Assembly (NCBI GenBank): GCA_002373505.1
Contig: DFKE01000001.1
Coordinates: 132,285-196,284, forward strand
Length of the DNA: 64,000 nt
Direction of reading: 5' to 3'
DNA from: Bacteroidales bacterium UBA3653
GTDB lineage: Bacteria > Bacteroidota > Bacteroidia > Bacteroidales > Paludibacteraceae
Under the pieces are notes generated by a model. It did no database searches. It was not told the DNA's origin and saw nothing but the letters and a program-made list of their open reading frames with translations. Numbering within the stretch: the stretch's first letter is position 1; each line of letters begins with the position of its first letter. The translations under genes and the position numbers were made by a program. Below are positions 57,032 to 64,000 of the stretch, piece by piece.

Positions 57032-58609
57032 ATGAGTGGAGCAAAAAACTGTCCGGAAACCCCGAGACAAAAAATGATAGGTATGATGTACTTGGTGCTC
57101 ACCGCCATGTTGGCGTTGAACGTAAGTACGGATATCCTCAATGGTTTCACATTGGTGGATGATAGCCTGCACTCCTCTATCGAAGCATCGAACAAGCGTA
57201 ACGCGCAGCTCTATAACGATTTCCAGGCTGCAAATGCAGACAACCCTGAGAAAACGCAAGAGTGGTTTGATAAAGCTGTGGAGGTGCAGAGACGTGCGGA
57301 CTCTCTCTACAACTATATCCAAGATTTTAAGGAGCATATAGCTATATTGGCGGATGGTCAGAAGGCCGTTAACGAGCGTAGAGGTGAGGATGGAAAAGGT
57401 GATCCGACACGTCGTATAGAAGGAAACTCCAACTTGGATGTAACGGCGCAGTACGCCATCAACGAGAAGCATGGTGCAGAACTGAAAGAAATAGTGGCTT
57501 ATTATCGCGACTATGCTGCCGGTTTGGCAGATCAAGATGCGGAGTTGCGTAATTCTATCATGCAGAATCTGGCTACAGAGCGCGGATGGAATGCACACGA
57601 GAAGGACTCATGCGACTGGGAGGTGGCGATCTTCGAGGGTATGCCTGTAGGAGCCTCTATTACGATTCTGACCAAGATGCAGAATGATGTCCGTTCGACA
57701 GAGAGCCAGTTGATTCAGTACCTGATGGACCGTACGGATGCGGGCGACCTGCGTGTAAACAAACTGAACGCGTACGTGATCCCGAACTCGAACTACGTGA
57801 TTCGTGGCGGTCGTTATTCGGCTCAAATTATTCTGGCGGCTGTTGACTCGACGCAGCGTCCCGAGTATTATATCGAAGGACAGCGTATCAATGATCAAGG
57901 TCTCTATGAAGTAACCGCTTCCGGTCTGGGACTCAAGAAATATTCCGGCTGGATTGCATACCAGAACCCGGCAACAGGAGAGATGGAAAACCTTCCTTTC
58001 TCCAGTGAATATAGCGTAGGCGAGCCGGCTGTTACAATCTCCAATACGGACTTGAACATTATGTACCGCGGGTATGACAACAAGTTCTCTATTTCCGTAC
58101 CTGGAGTAGCCAATGACAAAGTGAAAGTCAGTGTAAGCGGTGCAGCGGTACGCCAGCAAGGCGGTTTATGGATTATCAAACCGGGTGATGGTGCCAAGAG
58201 TGTCTCCATCTCTGTCTCTGCAGAACTGGACGGCCGGATGCAACCGATGGGAAGCAGGGAGTACCGCGTGAAAGCCCTGCCGAAGCCGGGTGCATACTTC
58301 AGATCCGGTGAAAACGAGTACAATGGTGAGAAAGCCATTCCTCGTAGCGCGTTGCTGAACCCGGGTGCTTCCGTGATTGCTTCTTACGGACCTGACGGTC
58401 TGCTTGATCTGCCGTTCCAGATCTCCGGATTCCGCGCTAATATCAATGGTGTGTACTTGGAGTCAAGGGGTAATAAGTTCACCCGTGAGCAGTTGGACCG
58501 TCTTGGCAAACTCAAACCGGGCAACTCTGTAATTATTACGGATATCCGTGCAAAAGGTCCGGACGGCAAAGAGATCCGCTTGTCCCCAATTCCTCTAACT
58601 CTGAACTAA
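57032..58609 (+). CDS. gldM: T9SS motor protein GldM (PorM)
   Basis: The 525-residue protein has one membrane segment near the N-terminus (KMIGMMYLVLTAMLALNVS) and four periplasmic domains, the first helical (SIEASNKRN onward) and the rest beta-rich. GldM passes the movement of the GldL/M motor to the GldK/N ring. It follows gldL by 51 bases. Confidence 0.95.
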   Translation: MSGAKNCPETPRQKMIGMMYLVLTAMLALNVSTDILNGFTLVDDSLHSSIEASNKRNAQLYNDFQAANADNPEKTQEWFDKAVEVQRRADSLYNYIQDFKEHIAILADGQKAVNERRGEDGKGDPTRRIEGNSNLDVTAQYAINEKHGAELKEIVAYYRDYAAGLADQDAELRNSIMQNLATERGWNAHEKDSCDWEVAIFEGMPVGASITILTKMQNDVRSTESQLIQYLMDRTDAGDLRVNKLNAYVIPNSNYVIRGGRYSAQIILAAVDSTQRPEYYIEGQRINDQGLYEVTASGLGLKKYSGWIAYQNPATGEMENLPFSSEYSVGEPAVTISNTDLNIMYRGYDNKFSISVPGVANDKVKVSVSGAAVRQQGGLWIIKPGDGAKSVSISVSAELDGRMQPMGSREYRVKALPKPGAYFRSGENEYNGEKAIPRSALLNPGASVIASYGPDGLLDLPFQISGFRANINGVYLESRGNKFTREQLDRLGKLKPGNSVIITDIRAKGPDGKEIRLSPIPLTLN

Positions 58610-58621
58610 TAGCTTAACAAT

Positions 58622-59569
58622 ATGATAAAGAAAATTAGTATTATTGCTTGCTTAATGCTTGGCGTACTGACGGCGCAAGCGCAGCATAAAGTGATCTCGT
58701 TCTTTGACGAGATGGGAAGTGCGCGAATCCAGACGGAGGAGTTCTCACAAGCACATGACACTATTGTGATGGTAGATCACCGTATTGACGATGTCATTTG
58801 GGCTCGTTATGTATACCGTATCATAGATATGCGTTACAAGCAGAACTACCAACTCTATTTCCCTACTAAATCGGATGATTCCGACTACCGCAACCTCTTC
58901 AAGGTAATAGCAGATGCAGTGGTGGACGGTCTTCCTATTTACGAGAAGAACATGGAGACGATCAAACCGGATTTCAAGCAGGCTCCCTTGGCTAAGGAAA
59001 TGATTCCGATGATGTTTATGGCAGATGATCCGACGGCAGACTATTCGGATGATCCGACGCACTTTGACATCGAGTCTTCGGATGCTATGTTGATCCACTA
59101 CGACAGTATCGCAGATGAGTTGTCCGGACATTTCTATCGTTTTGAGCCGATTGTTAGGAACCAGCTGAAATACCTGATACAGGAGGTTGTGTTCTTCGAC
59201 AAGCATACGTCCCGTCTGCATACCAAGATCATGGCAATAGCACCGTTGCAGTCAGACCTGATAACGACCCGTGATTCATCGAATGTCATGGCTTCTCTGC
59301 GTGAGTCTATCATGTTCTGGATTCCTTTTGACAAACTGCGTCCGTATATGGCTTTGCAGTATGCTATTCCTAACCGCAACGAGGTGAAGCGCGTGACATA
59401 TGACGAGTTCTTCCAGAAACGTATGTTCACTTCTTATATTGTAGGTGAAGGAAACATGTACAACCGCTGGATCCCGGACTATGCCGTAACAGAAGAGCAA
59501 GTTAAGAAAGAACAAGAGCGTATAGCAACGGAATTGCTGAACTTTGAACAAGATCTTTGGGAGTATTAA
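58622..59569 (+). CDS. gldN: T9SS ring protein GldN (PorN)
   Basis: The 315-residue protein has a signal peptide (about 1-20, ending AQA). IVMVDHRIDDVIWARYVYRIIDMR and YFPTKSDDSDYRNLFKVI match the GldN core. It forms the periplasmic ring with GldK. Its stop overlaps the ftsX start (TAATG). Confidence 0.95.
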   Translation: MIKKISIIACLMLGVLTAQAQHKVISFFDEMGSARIQTEEFSQAHDTIVMVDHRIDDVIWARYVYRIIDMRYKQNYQLYFPTKSDDSDYRNLFKVIADAVVDGLPIYEKNMETIKPDFKQAPLAKEMIPMMFMADDPTADYSDDPTHFDIESSDAMLIHYDSIADELSGHFYRFEPIVRNQLKYLIQEVVFFDKHTSRLHTKIMAIAPLQSDLITTRDSSNVMASLRESIMFWIPFDKLRPYMALQYAIPNRNEVKRVTYDEFFQKRMFTSYIVGEGNMYNRWIPDYAVTEEQVKKEQERIATELLNFEQDLWEY

Positions 59570-60429
59570 TGCGCAAGCATCGGTTTCGTAATTCCTATGT
59601 GACGTCGGCTATCAGCGTATCGCTGGTGCTGTGTCTAATCGGGTTGGAGGGCATCTTACTGCTCTCCGCCGATTCTCTTATTACGCGCATGCGTGAGAAT
59701 ATCACCATGACGGCGGTGTTGACTAATGAAGCGGACAGCGCGCAATGTGCGCAATTGGAGGCGAAGTTGAATGCCGGCAATCATTGCAGCAGTTACAAGT
59801 ACGTCTCTGCGTCGGATGCCTTGGACGAGCATATCCGTTCTTTAGGCGAGGATCCCTCTGCTTTCCTTGGTTTTAATCCTCTTTCTGCCAGCTACGAGAT
59901 ACATCCGACGGATGCCTATAGCAATCCTGACAGTCTGGCCCTGATGGCGCAGGAACTGGAAGCTCTACCTTATGTGTCAGAGGTGATCTATCCGCGAGAT
60001 TTAGCGGATCTGATGAGCAGTAACGTACATGAGTTCTCGCTGATTTTATTAGTGGTGGCGCTGGCGTTATTGCTGGTATCCATGGTGCTGATAGTCAATA
60101 CCATACGGTTGCAGATTTATTCCCAGCGTTTTTTAATCAACACAATGACTCTTGTCGGAGCTACTTCCTGGGTTACCCGTCGTCCGTTTGTGATGAGGAA
60201 TATGCTAATGGGCTTTATTGCCGGCCTGGTCGCTTTGGCGATACTGAGCGGAGTGGTGTATTATGTGGAATTCAGAATGGGGCTGATGCTGTTCGCCCTG
60301 ACATGGCAGAATATCGCTTTTGTATCCGCTATCGTGCTGTGTTCCGGTTTGCTTATCACACTTTTCGCTTCGTTAATAGCCACAGGACGCTATATCCGCA
60401 TGGACAATAATTCATTATACGAGATATGA
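59569..60429 (+). CDS. ftsX: FtsX-family cell-division permease
   Basis: From ATG 59569 the protein is 286 residues, four membrane segments with a periplasmic domain between the first and second (YEIHPTDAYSNPDSLALMAQEL). FtsX controls cell-wall hydrolases at the septum with the ATPase FtsE, which is not in this window. The start overlaps gldN by one base, so translation is coupled to the T9SS operon. Confidence 0.9.
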   Translation: MRKHRFRNSYVTSAISVSLVLCLIGLEGILLLSADSLITRMRENITMTAVLTNEADSAQCAQLEAKLNAGNHCSSYKYVSASDALDEHIRSLGEDPSAFLGFNPLSASYEIHPTDAYSNPDSLALMAQELEALPYVSEVIYPRDLADLMSSNVHEFSLILLVVALALLLVSMVLIVNTIRLQIYSQRFLINTMTLVGATSWVTRRPFVMRNMLMGFIAGLVALAILSGVVYYVEFRMGLMLFALTWQNIAFVSAIVLCSGLLITLFASLIATGRYIRMDNNSLYEI

Positions 60430-60638
60430 AAACATTACCGAAACTCAACCTCATTCTGATAGCTGTATCTTTTGTGATTATAGTTATCGGTTTCGCCCTC
60501 ATGGTGGGCGAGCCTTCCGGTGAGGTGTATAACCCAGATATTTTCTCTTTCCGCCGAATCACTGTGGGACCAATGATCTCATTGTTCGGCTTTGTCTTCA
60601 TGCTTTTTGCTATCCTTTTCCGCCCTAAAAAGAAATGA
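60426..60638 (+). CDS. DUF3098 small membrane protein
   Basis: The 70-residue protein has two membrane segments (LILIAVSFVIIVIGFALM; ISLFGFVFMLFAILF) joined by GEPSGEVYNPDIFSFRRITVG, the DUF3098 pattern. Function unknown. It overlaps ftsX by 4 bases (ATGA), and its stop overlaps uppP the same way. Confidence 0.88.
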   Translation: MKTLPKLNLILIAVSFVIIVIGFALMVGEPSGEVYNPDIFSFRRITVGPMISLFGFVFMLFAILFRPKKK

Positions 60639-61441
60639 ATTGGCTTGAGGCACTGATATTAGGGATAGTACAGGGACTGACAGAATTTCTGCCGGTCTCT
60701 TCTTCCGGTCATTTGGAGATAGGCCAGGCGTTGCTGGGTACGTCAGGCGAAGAGAATCTGACGTTCGCAATCATCGTCCATACAGCCACAGTACTATCAA
60801 CTCTGGCCATTCTGTGGCGCGAGGTGGCGCAGTTGTTCAAAGGCACGTTTACCACACTCCGGTGGAATAGCGAGAAGGACTATGTGGCAAAAATACTGGT
60901 GTCTATGATTCCGGTATTCATAGTAGGTATGTTTTTCAAAGAACAGGTGGAGGCTTTTTTCGGCAACGGTCTTTTGTTAGTAGGCGTATGTCTCTTGGTC
61001 ACAGCGTTGCTGTTGGCTTTAAGCGAGTGGCTCCAGAAGAAGCGTCAGGGCGAAGGACATGAGGTGACATACAAAGATGCCATCATCATCGGTATAGCCC
61101 AGGCATGTGCCGTCTTGCCCGGTTTGAGCCGTTCGGGGTCGACTATCGCGACCGGCCTGCTCTGCGGCGTTAAGAAAGAGAGCATAGCTCAGTTCTCTTT
61201 TCTGATGGTCCTCATCCCTATTTTAGGCGAAGCTTTTCTGGATATGCTCAAACTGCTGCAGGGAGAGCTGACCGGTGATCTGGGCTTAGTGCCCGCCATA
61301 GTCGGTTTTGCGGCTGCGTTTGTCACCGGGTGTTTCGCTTGCCGGTTTATGATAGAGATCGTCCGCCGCCAGCGTCTGATTTGGTTCGCTCTCTACTGCG
61401 CTGTTGTGGGAACGGTAGCTATTATCTCTACGGTCTGCTGA
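60635..61441 (+). CDS. uppP: Undecaprenyl-diphosphatase
   Basis: The 268-residue integral membrane protein has the family motifs LTEFLPVSSSGHLEIGQ and GLSRSGSTIATGLLCG, which hold the catalytic Ser/Arg/His/Glu. It dephosphorylates undecaprenyl diphosphate to recycle the lipid carrier of cell-wall synthesis. Confidence 0.95.
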   Translation: MNWLEALILGIVQGLTEFLPVSSSGHLEIGQALLGTSGEENLTFAIIVHTATVLSTLAILWREVAQLFKGTFTTLRWNSEKDYVAKILVSMIPVFIVGMFFKEQVEAFFGNGLLLVGVCLLVTALLLALSEWLQKKRQGEGHEVTYKDAIIIGIAQACAVLPGLSRSGSTIATGLLCGVKKESIAQFSFLMVLIPILGEAFLDMLKLLQGELTGDLGLVPAIVGFAAAFVTGCFACRFMIEIVRRQRLIWFALYCAVVGTVAIISTVC

Positions 61442-61442
61442 T

Positions 61443-62144
61443 ATGTGGGATTTTGAGGCAGGAGAAATACTGGCGTTTGACAAACCGTTACGCTGGACCT
61501 CTTTTGATCTGGTAGCAAAGGTGCGGTATAACCTTTGCCGCAAGTTAGGGAAGAAGAAACTGAAGGTGGGACATTCCGGTACTCTGGATCCTCTGGCAAC
61601 AGGTGTCGTGATCGTCTGCACCGGCAAGAAGACCAAAATGATCGAGAGCCTGCAATATGATGTGAAAGAATATATTGCAACGCTGCAGTTAGGCGCCACC
61701 ACACCCTCCTACGATATGGAGAAAGAGGTAGATGCAACGTATCCGACCGCTCATATCACCAGAGAACTGATTGACCGGACCATACCGCTCTTTATAGGTG
61801 AACAATGGCAAGTGCCGCCTATGTTCTCCGCGGTACAGATCAACGGGAAACGGGCCTATGAACTGGCGCGCAAAGGAGAGCAGGTAGAGCTCAAACCCAA
61901 ACTGCTTCTGATCGACGAGATAGAAGTGCTGGCGTTTGACGAGGAGAAAATGCAGTTGACCATCCGGGTGGTATGCTCCAAAGGGACGTATATCCGCGCC
62001 CTGGCACGAGACATAGGCGAGAAACTGCAATCGGGAGCCTATCTGACTGCCTTACGGCGGACGAGAGTAGGGGACACCCGGGTAGAAGACTGTATGACCA
62101 TAGAACAATTTTTGGCACAACTAAACGAAGAAAAAATCGTTTGA
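61443..62144 (+). CDS. truB: tRNA pseudouridine-55 synthase
   Basis: The 233-residue protein has GHSGTLDPLATGVV with catalytic Asp49, then YIATLQLGATTPSYDMEKE and CSKGTYIRALARDIGE. TruB makes pseudouridine 55 in the T loop of tRNAs. It starts 1 base after the uppP stop. Confidence 0.95.
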   Translation: MWDFEAGEILAFDKPLRWTSFDLVAKVRYNLCRKLGKKKLKVGHSGTLDPLATGVVIVCTGKKTKMIESLQYDVKEYIATLQLGATTPSYDMEKEVDATYPTAHITRELIDRTIPLFIGEQWQVPPMFSAVQINGKRAYELARKGEQVELKPKLLLIDEIEVLAFDEEKMQLTIRVVCSKGTYIRALARDIGEKLQSGAYLTALRRTRVGDTRVEDCMTIEQFLAQLNEEKIV

Positions 62145-62188
62145 ACGCAGTGAAATAAGAAAAATAAGATATGTATAAATCCAATGAT

Positions 62189-63292
62189 ATGAGACTCTGT
62201 CAGTTTAAGTTCAAACTGCCAGAAGAACTGATTGCACAATATCCGGCGGCATACCGCGACGAAGCGCGCCTGATGGTGCTCCACCGTAAATCAGGGGAGA
62301 TCGAGCACAAGAGTCTGCCTGAATTAGTGGAGTTTTTCGATGAGGGTGATCTGTTTGTGTTCAACGACACCAAAGTGTTTCCGGCACGTTTATGGGGACA
62401 CAAGGAGAAAACAAACGCACTTATCGAGGTGTTCCTGCTTCGTGAGTTAAACCACAGGATGCGGTATTGGGATGTGCTGGTAGAGCCGGCGCGTAAGATC
62501 CGTATAGGAAACAAACTGACGTTTGAGGATGATCCGGCTATTGTAGCAGAAGTAATCGACAATACGACCAGCCGTGGCCGTACGTTCCGTTTCCTGACGG
62601 ACTATGACAATGAGGAGTTTGTGCCCCGTCTGTATGCTTTAGGCAGCGCTCCGTTGCCCAAGTATATCCGTAGGCCTATGGATCCCGAGGTGTATGAGAA
62701 ATACCAGGAGGTTTTCCGTGACCAGCCGGTGCGCGAGATGGACACAGAACGCTATCAGACGATCTTTGCAGACAAAGTGGGTGCCGTTGCAGCACCGGCA
62801 TCCGGTTTGCATTTCTCCAAGCAGCTGTTAAAACGCATGGAGATCCGCGGTATCGAGTCCACCTTTATGACCAGCCATGTCTCGCTGGGCATCTTCAAAG
62901 ATATAGACGTGGAGGATCTGACGAAGAACAAGATGGAGTCGGAGCAGATCATCTTACCGGAGGCGATGGTTAATGCGGTCAACAAGGCGCATGAGGAGCA
63001 GCATCGTATATGTGCTGTAGGTACGGAGATCATGCGTGCTATGGAGCATGTGGCAGGGGCTAACGGACTGCTGAAGGCCTATGACGGCTGGACGAACAAA
63101 TTTATCTTCCCGCCATATACTTTTACTACGGCGAACAGTTTCTTTGTTAACTTCTATTTGCCGTGTTCCAGCCAGCAGATCATGGTGGCTGCTTTTGCCG
63201 GATACGAAAACCTGATGCATGCGTATGAAGTGGCGGTGCAGGAAGAATACCGTTTCGGCGACTACGGCGATGCTATGTTGATAGTGGATTAG
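62189..63292 (+). CDS. queA: S-adenosylmethionine:tRNA ribosyltransferase-isomerase
   Basis: From ATG 62189 the protein is 367 residues, starting MRLCQFKFKLPEELIAQYPA as in related species; an in-frame ATG at 62171 adds six residues. FNDTKVFPARLWG, GAVAAPASGLHFSKQLL and ALFAG-like FAGYENLMHAYE blocks match QueA. It builds epoxyqueuosine at tRNA position 34. Confidence 0.95.
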   Translation: MRLCQFKFKLPEELIAQYPAAYRDEARLMVLHRKSGEIEHKSLPELVEFFDEGDLFVFNDTKVFPARLWGHKEKTNALIEVFLLRELNHRMRYWDVLVEPARKIRIGNKLTFEDDPAIVAEVIDNTTSRGRTFRFLTDYDNEEFVPRLYALGSAPLPKYIRRPMDPEVYEKYQEVFRDQPVREMDTERYQTIFADKVGAVAAPASGLHFSKQLLKRMEIRGIESTFMTSHVSLGIFKDIDVEDLTKNKMESEQIILPEAMVNAVNKAHEEQHRICAVGTEIMRAMEHVAGANGLLKAYDGWTNKFIFPPYTFTTANSFFVNFYLPCSSQQIMVAAFAGYENLMHAYEVAVQEEYRFGDYGDAMLIVD

Positions 63293-63307
63293 AACGAAGA
63301 TTCGTTT

Positions 63308-63970
63308 ATGAAAGTGCGTATAGAGGAGTCGTGGCAACGGGTGTTGCAACCGGAGTTTGACAAGCCTTATTTCGAACTCCTGACTTCTTACGTGCGCCAG
63401 CAATACCAGACCCGTCGGTGTTTCCCACCGGCAGGTCTTATTTTTAATGCATTCGATTCCTGTCCTTTTGACCGCGTACGGGTGGTGATCATCGGTCAGG
63501 ACCCTTATCACGAGCCGGGACAGGCTATGGGACTGAGTTTCTCGGTACCGGAGGGCGTACAGATCCCTCCTTCGCTGATGAATATATACAAGGAGATCCA
63601 CCGTGATCTGGGCACACCTATTCCGGCGAGCGGCGATCTGCACCGCTGGGCGGAGCAGGGCGTGTTGCTGCTTAACGCAACCCTGACTGTCGAGGCACAT
63701 AAAGCCGGAAGCCATCAGGGCAAAGGGTGGGAGGAACTGACGGATGCAGCTATTGACGCGCTGAATAAAGGCCGGGAACACCTGGTGTTCATGCTCTGGG
63801 GATCCTATGCGCAGCGCAAAGGGCAGTTCATCGACCGCCGCAAACATCTGGTGCTCCAGACATCCCACCCCTCTCCGCTGTCGGTATATAGAGGCTTTGA
63901 CGGCTGCGGACATTTCTCCGCGGCTAATAACTATCTGACCAAACATGGCGAAAAACCCATTGAATGGTAA
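63308..63970 (+). CDS. ung: Uracil-DNA glycosylase
   Basis: The 220-residue protein has the catalytic motif GQDPYH at 63-68 with Asp65, GLSFSVP, the VLLLNATLTV block and the HPSPLS DNA-intercalation motif near the C-terminus. It removes uracil from DNA. Last gene in the window, 15 bases after queA. Confidence 0.96.
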   Translation: MKVRIEESWQRVLQPEFDKPYFELLTSYVRQQYQTRRCFPPAGLIFNAFDSCPFDRVRVVIIGQDPYHEPGQAMGLSFSVPEGVQIPPSLMNIYKEIHRDLGTPIPASGDLHRWAEQGVLLLNATLTVEAHKAGSHQGKGWEELTDAAIDALNKGREHLVFMLWGSYAQRKGQFIDRRKHLVLQTSHPSPLSVYRGFDGCGHFSAANNYLTKHGEKPIEW

Positions 63971-63975
63971 ATGAC

Positions 63976-64000
63976 TAGTTGAAAGGTGAAAGGTGAAAGG
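63976..64000. repeat. Short-word tract (TGAAAGG) at the window end
   Basis: TAGTTGAAAGG, TGAAAGG, TGAAAGG. It runs to the edge and may continue. Confidence 0.8.

Overview
The window reads as chromosome of a Bacteroidales bacterium that carries a type IX secretion system (T9SS), probably a gut or rumen lineage in the Paludibacteraceae/Porphyromonadaceae neighbourhood. That placement is inferred from gene content: PorP/SprF, PorQ, GldKLMN, secreted proteins with short C-terminal sorting tails, a three-gene fumarate reductase, type B L31 and a PnuC transporter. The promoters also fit: almost every strong one is TTTG, 19-20 nt, TAnnTTTG, the Bacteroidetes primary-sigma pattern. No rRNA, tRNA, CRISPR array, prophage or insertion sequence was recognised.

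Layout. 1-0.8 kb: end of an ExbD pair. 0.9-8.3 kb (minus): SGNH/pectin-type esterase, RluA-family pseudouridine synthase, PnuC-like transporter, L31, the S6-S18-L9 operon, UvrB and L19. 8.4-12.9 kb (plus): TamB. 13-19.2 kb (minus): PNPase, an Ig-like T9SS cargo, a HigBA toxin-antitoxin pair and a small anchored protein. 19.2-29 kb (minus): two cell-surface proteins, one about 2,640 residues, built from InlB-type repeats. 29-34 kb: an AT-rich accessory segment with two unidentified membrane proteins, a small membrane protein, a structured intergenic stretch, a PIN toxin-antitoxin pair and a candidate non-coding RNA. 34-42.6 kb: HHH/beta-rich envelope protein, flippase-like membrane protein, MalQ, IspH, Cmk and PorQ. 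42.7-46.4 kb: FrdCAB. 46.5-51.8 kb (minus): secreted pectate lyase, VWA lipoprotein, YbeY and an SpmA/SpmB-type transporter. 51.8-64 kb (plus): methyltransferase, cobalamin adenosyltransferase, DUF2795, then porP-gldKLMN-ftsX-DUF3098-uppP-truB-queA-ung.

How it fits together. GldKLMN, PorP and PorQ are parts of the T9SS, which would export the pectate lyase and the large repeat proteins. The SGNH esterase and the pectate lyase together suggest pectin use. MalQ serves alpha-glucan metabolism and FrdCAB serves anaerobic fumarate respiration.

The most unusual signal is not a gene. About thirty short tracts made of imperfectly repeated words of roughly 7-21 nt are scattered between genes and also inside genes, in frame. 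Different tracts use different words, and several word families recur at distant sites. They supply parts of signal peptides (esterase, PorQ), probable start codons (uvrB GTG, porP TTG), linkers (MalQ) and surface insertions (IspH, the 34-kb envelope protein). A second, GC-rich palindromic element occurs in five minus-strand genes, again in frame. These repeats and the 29-34 kb segment are the parts most worth following up.
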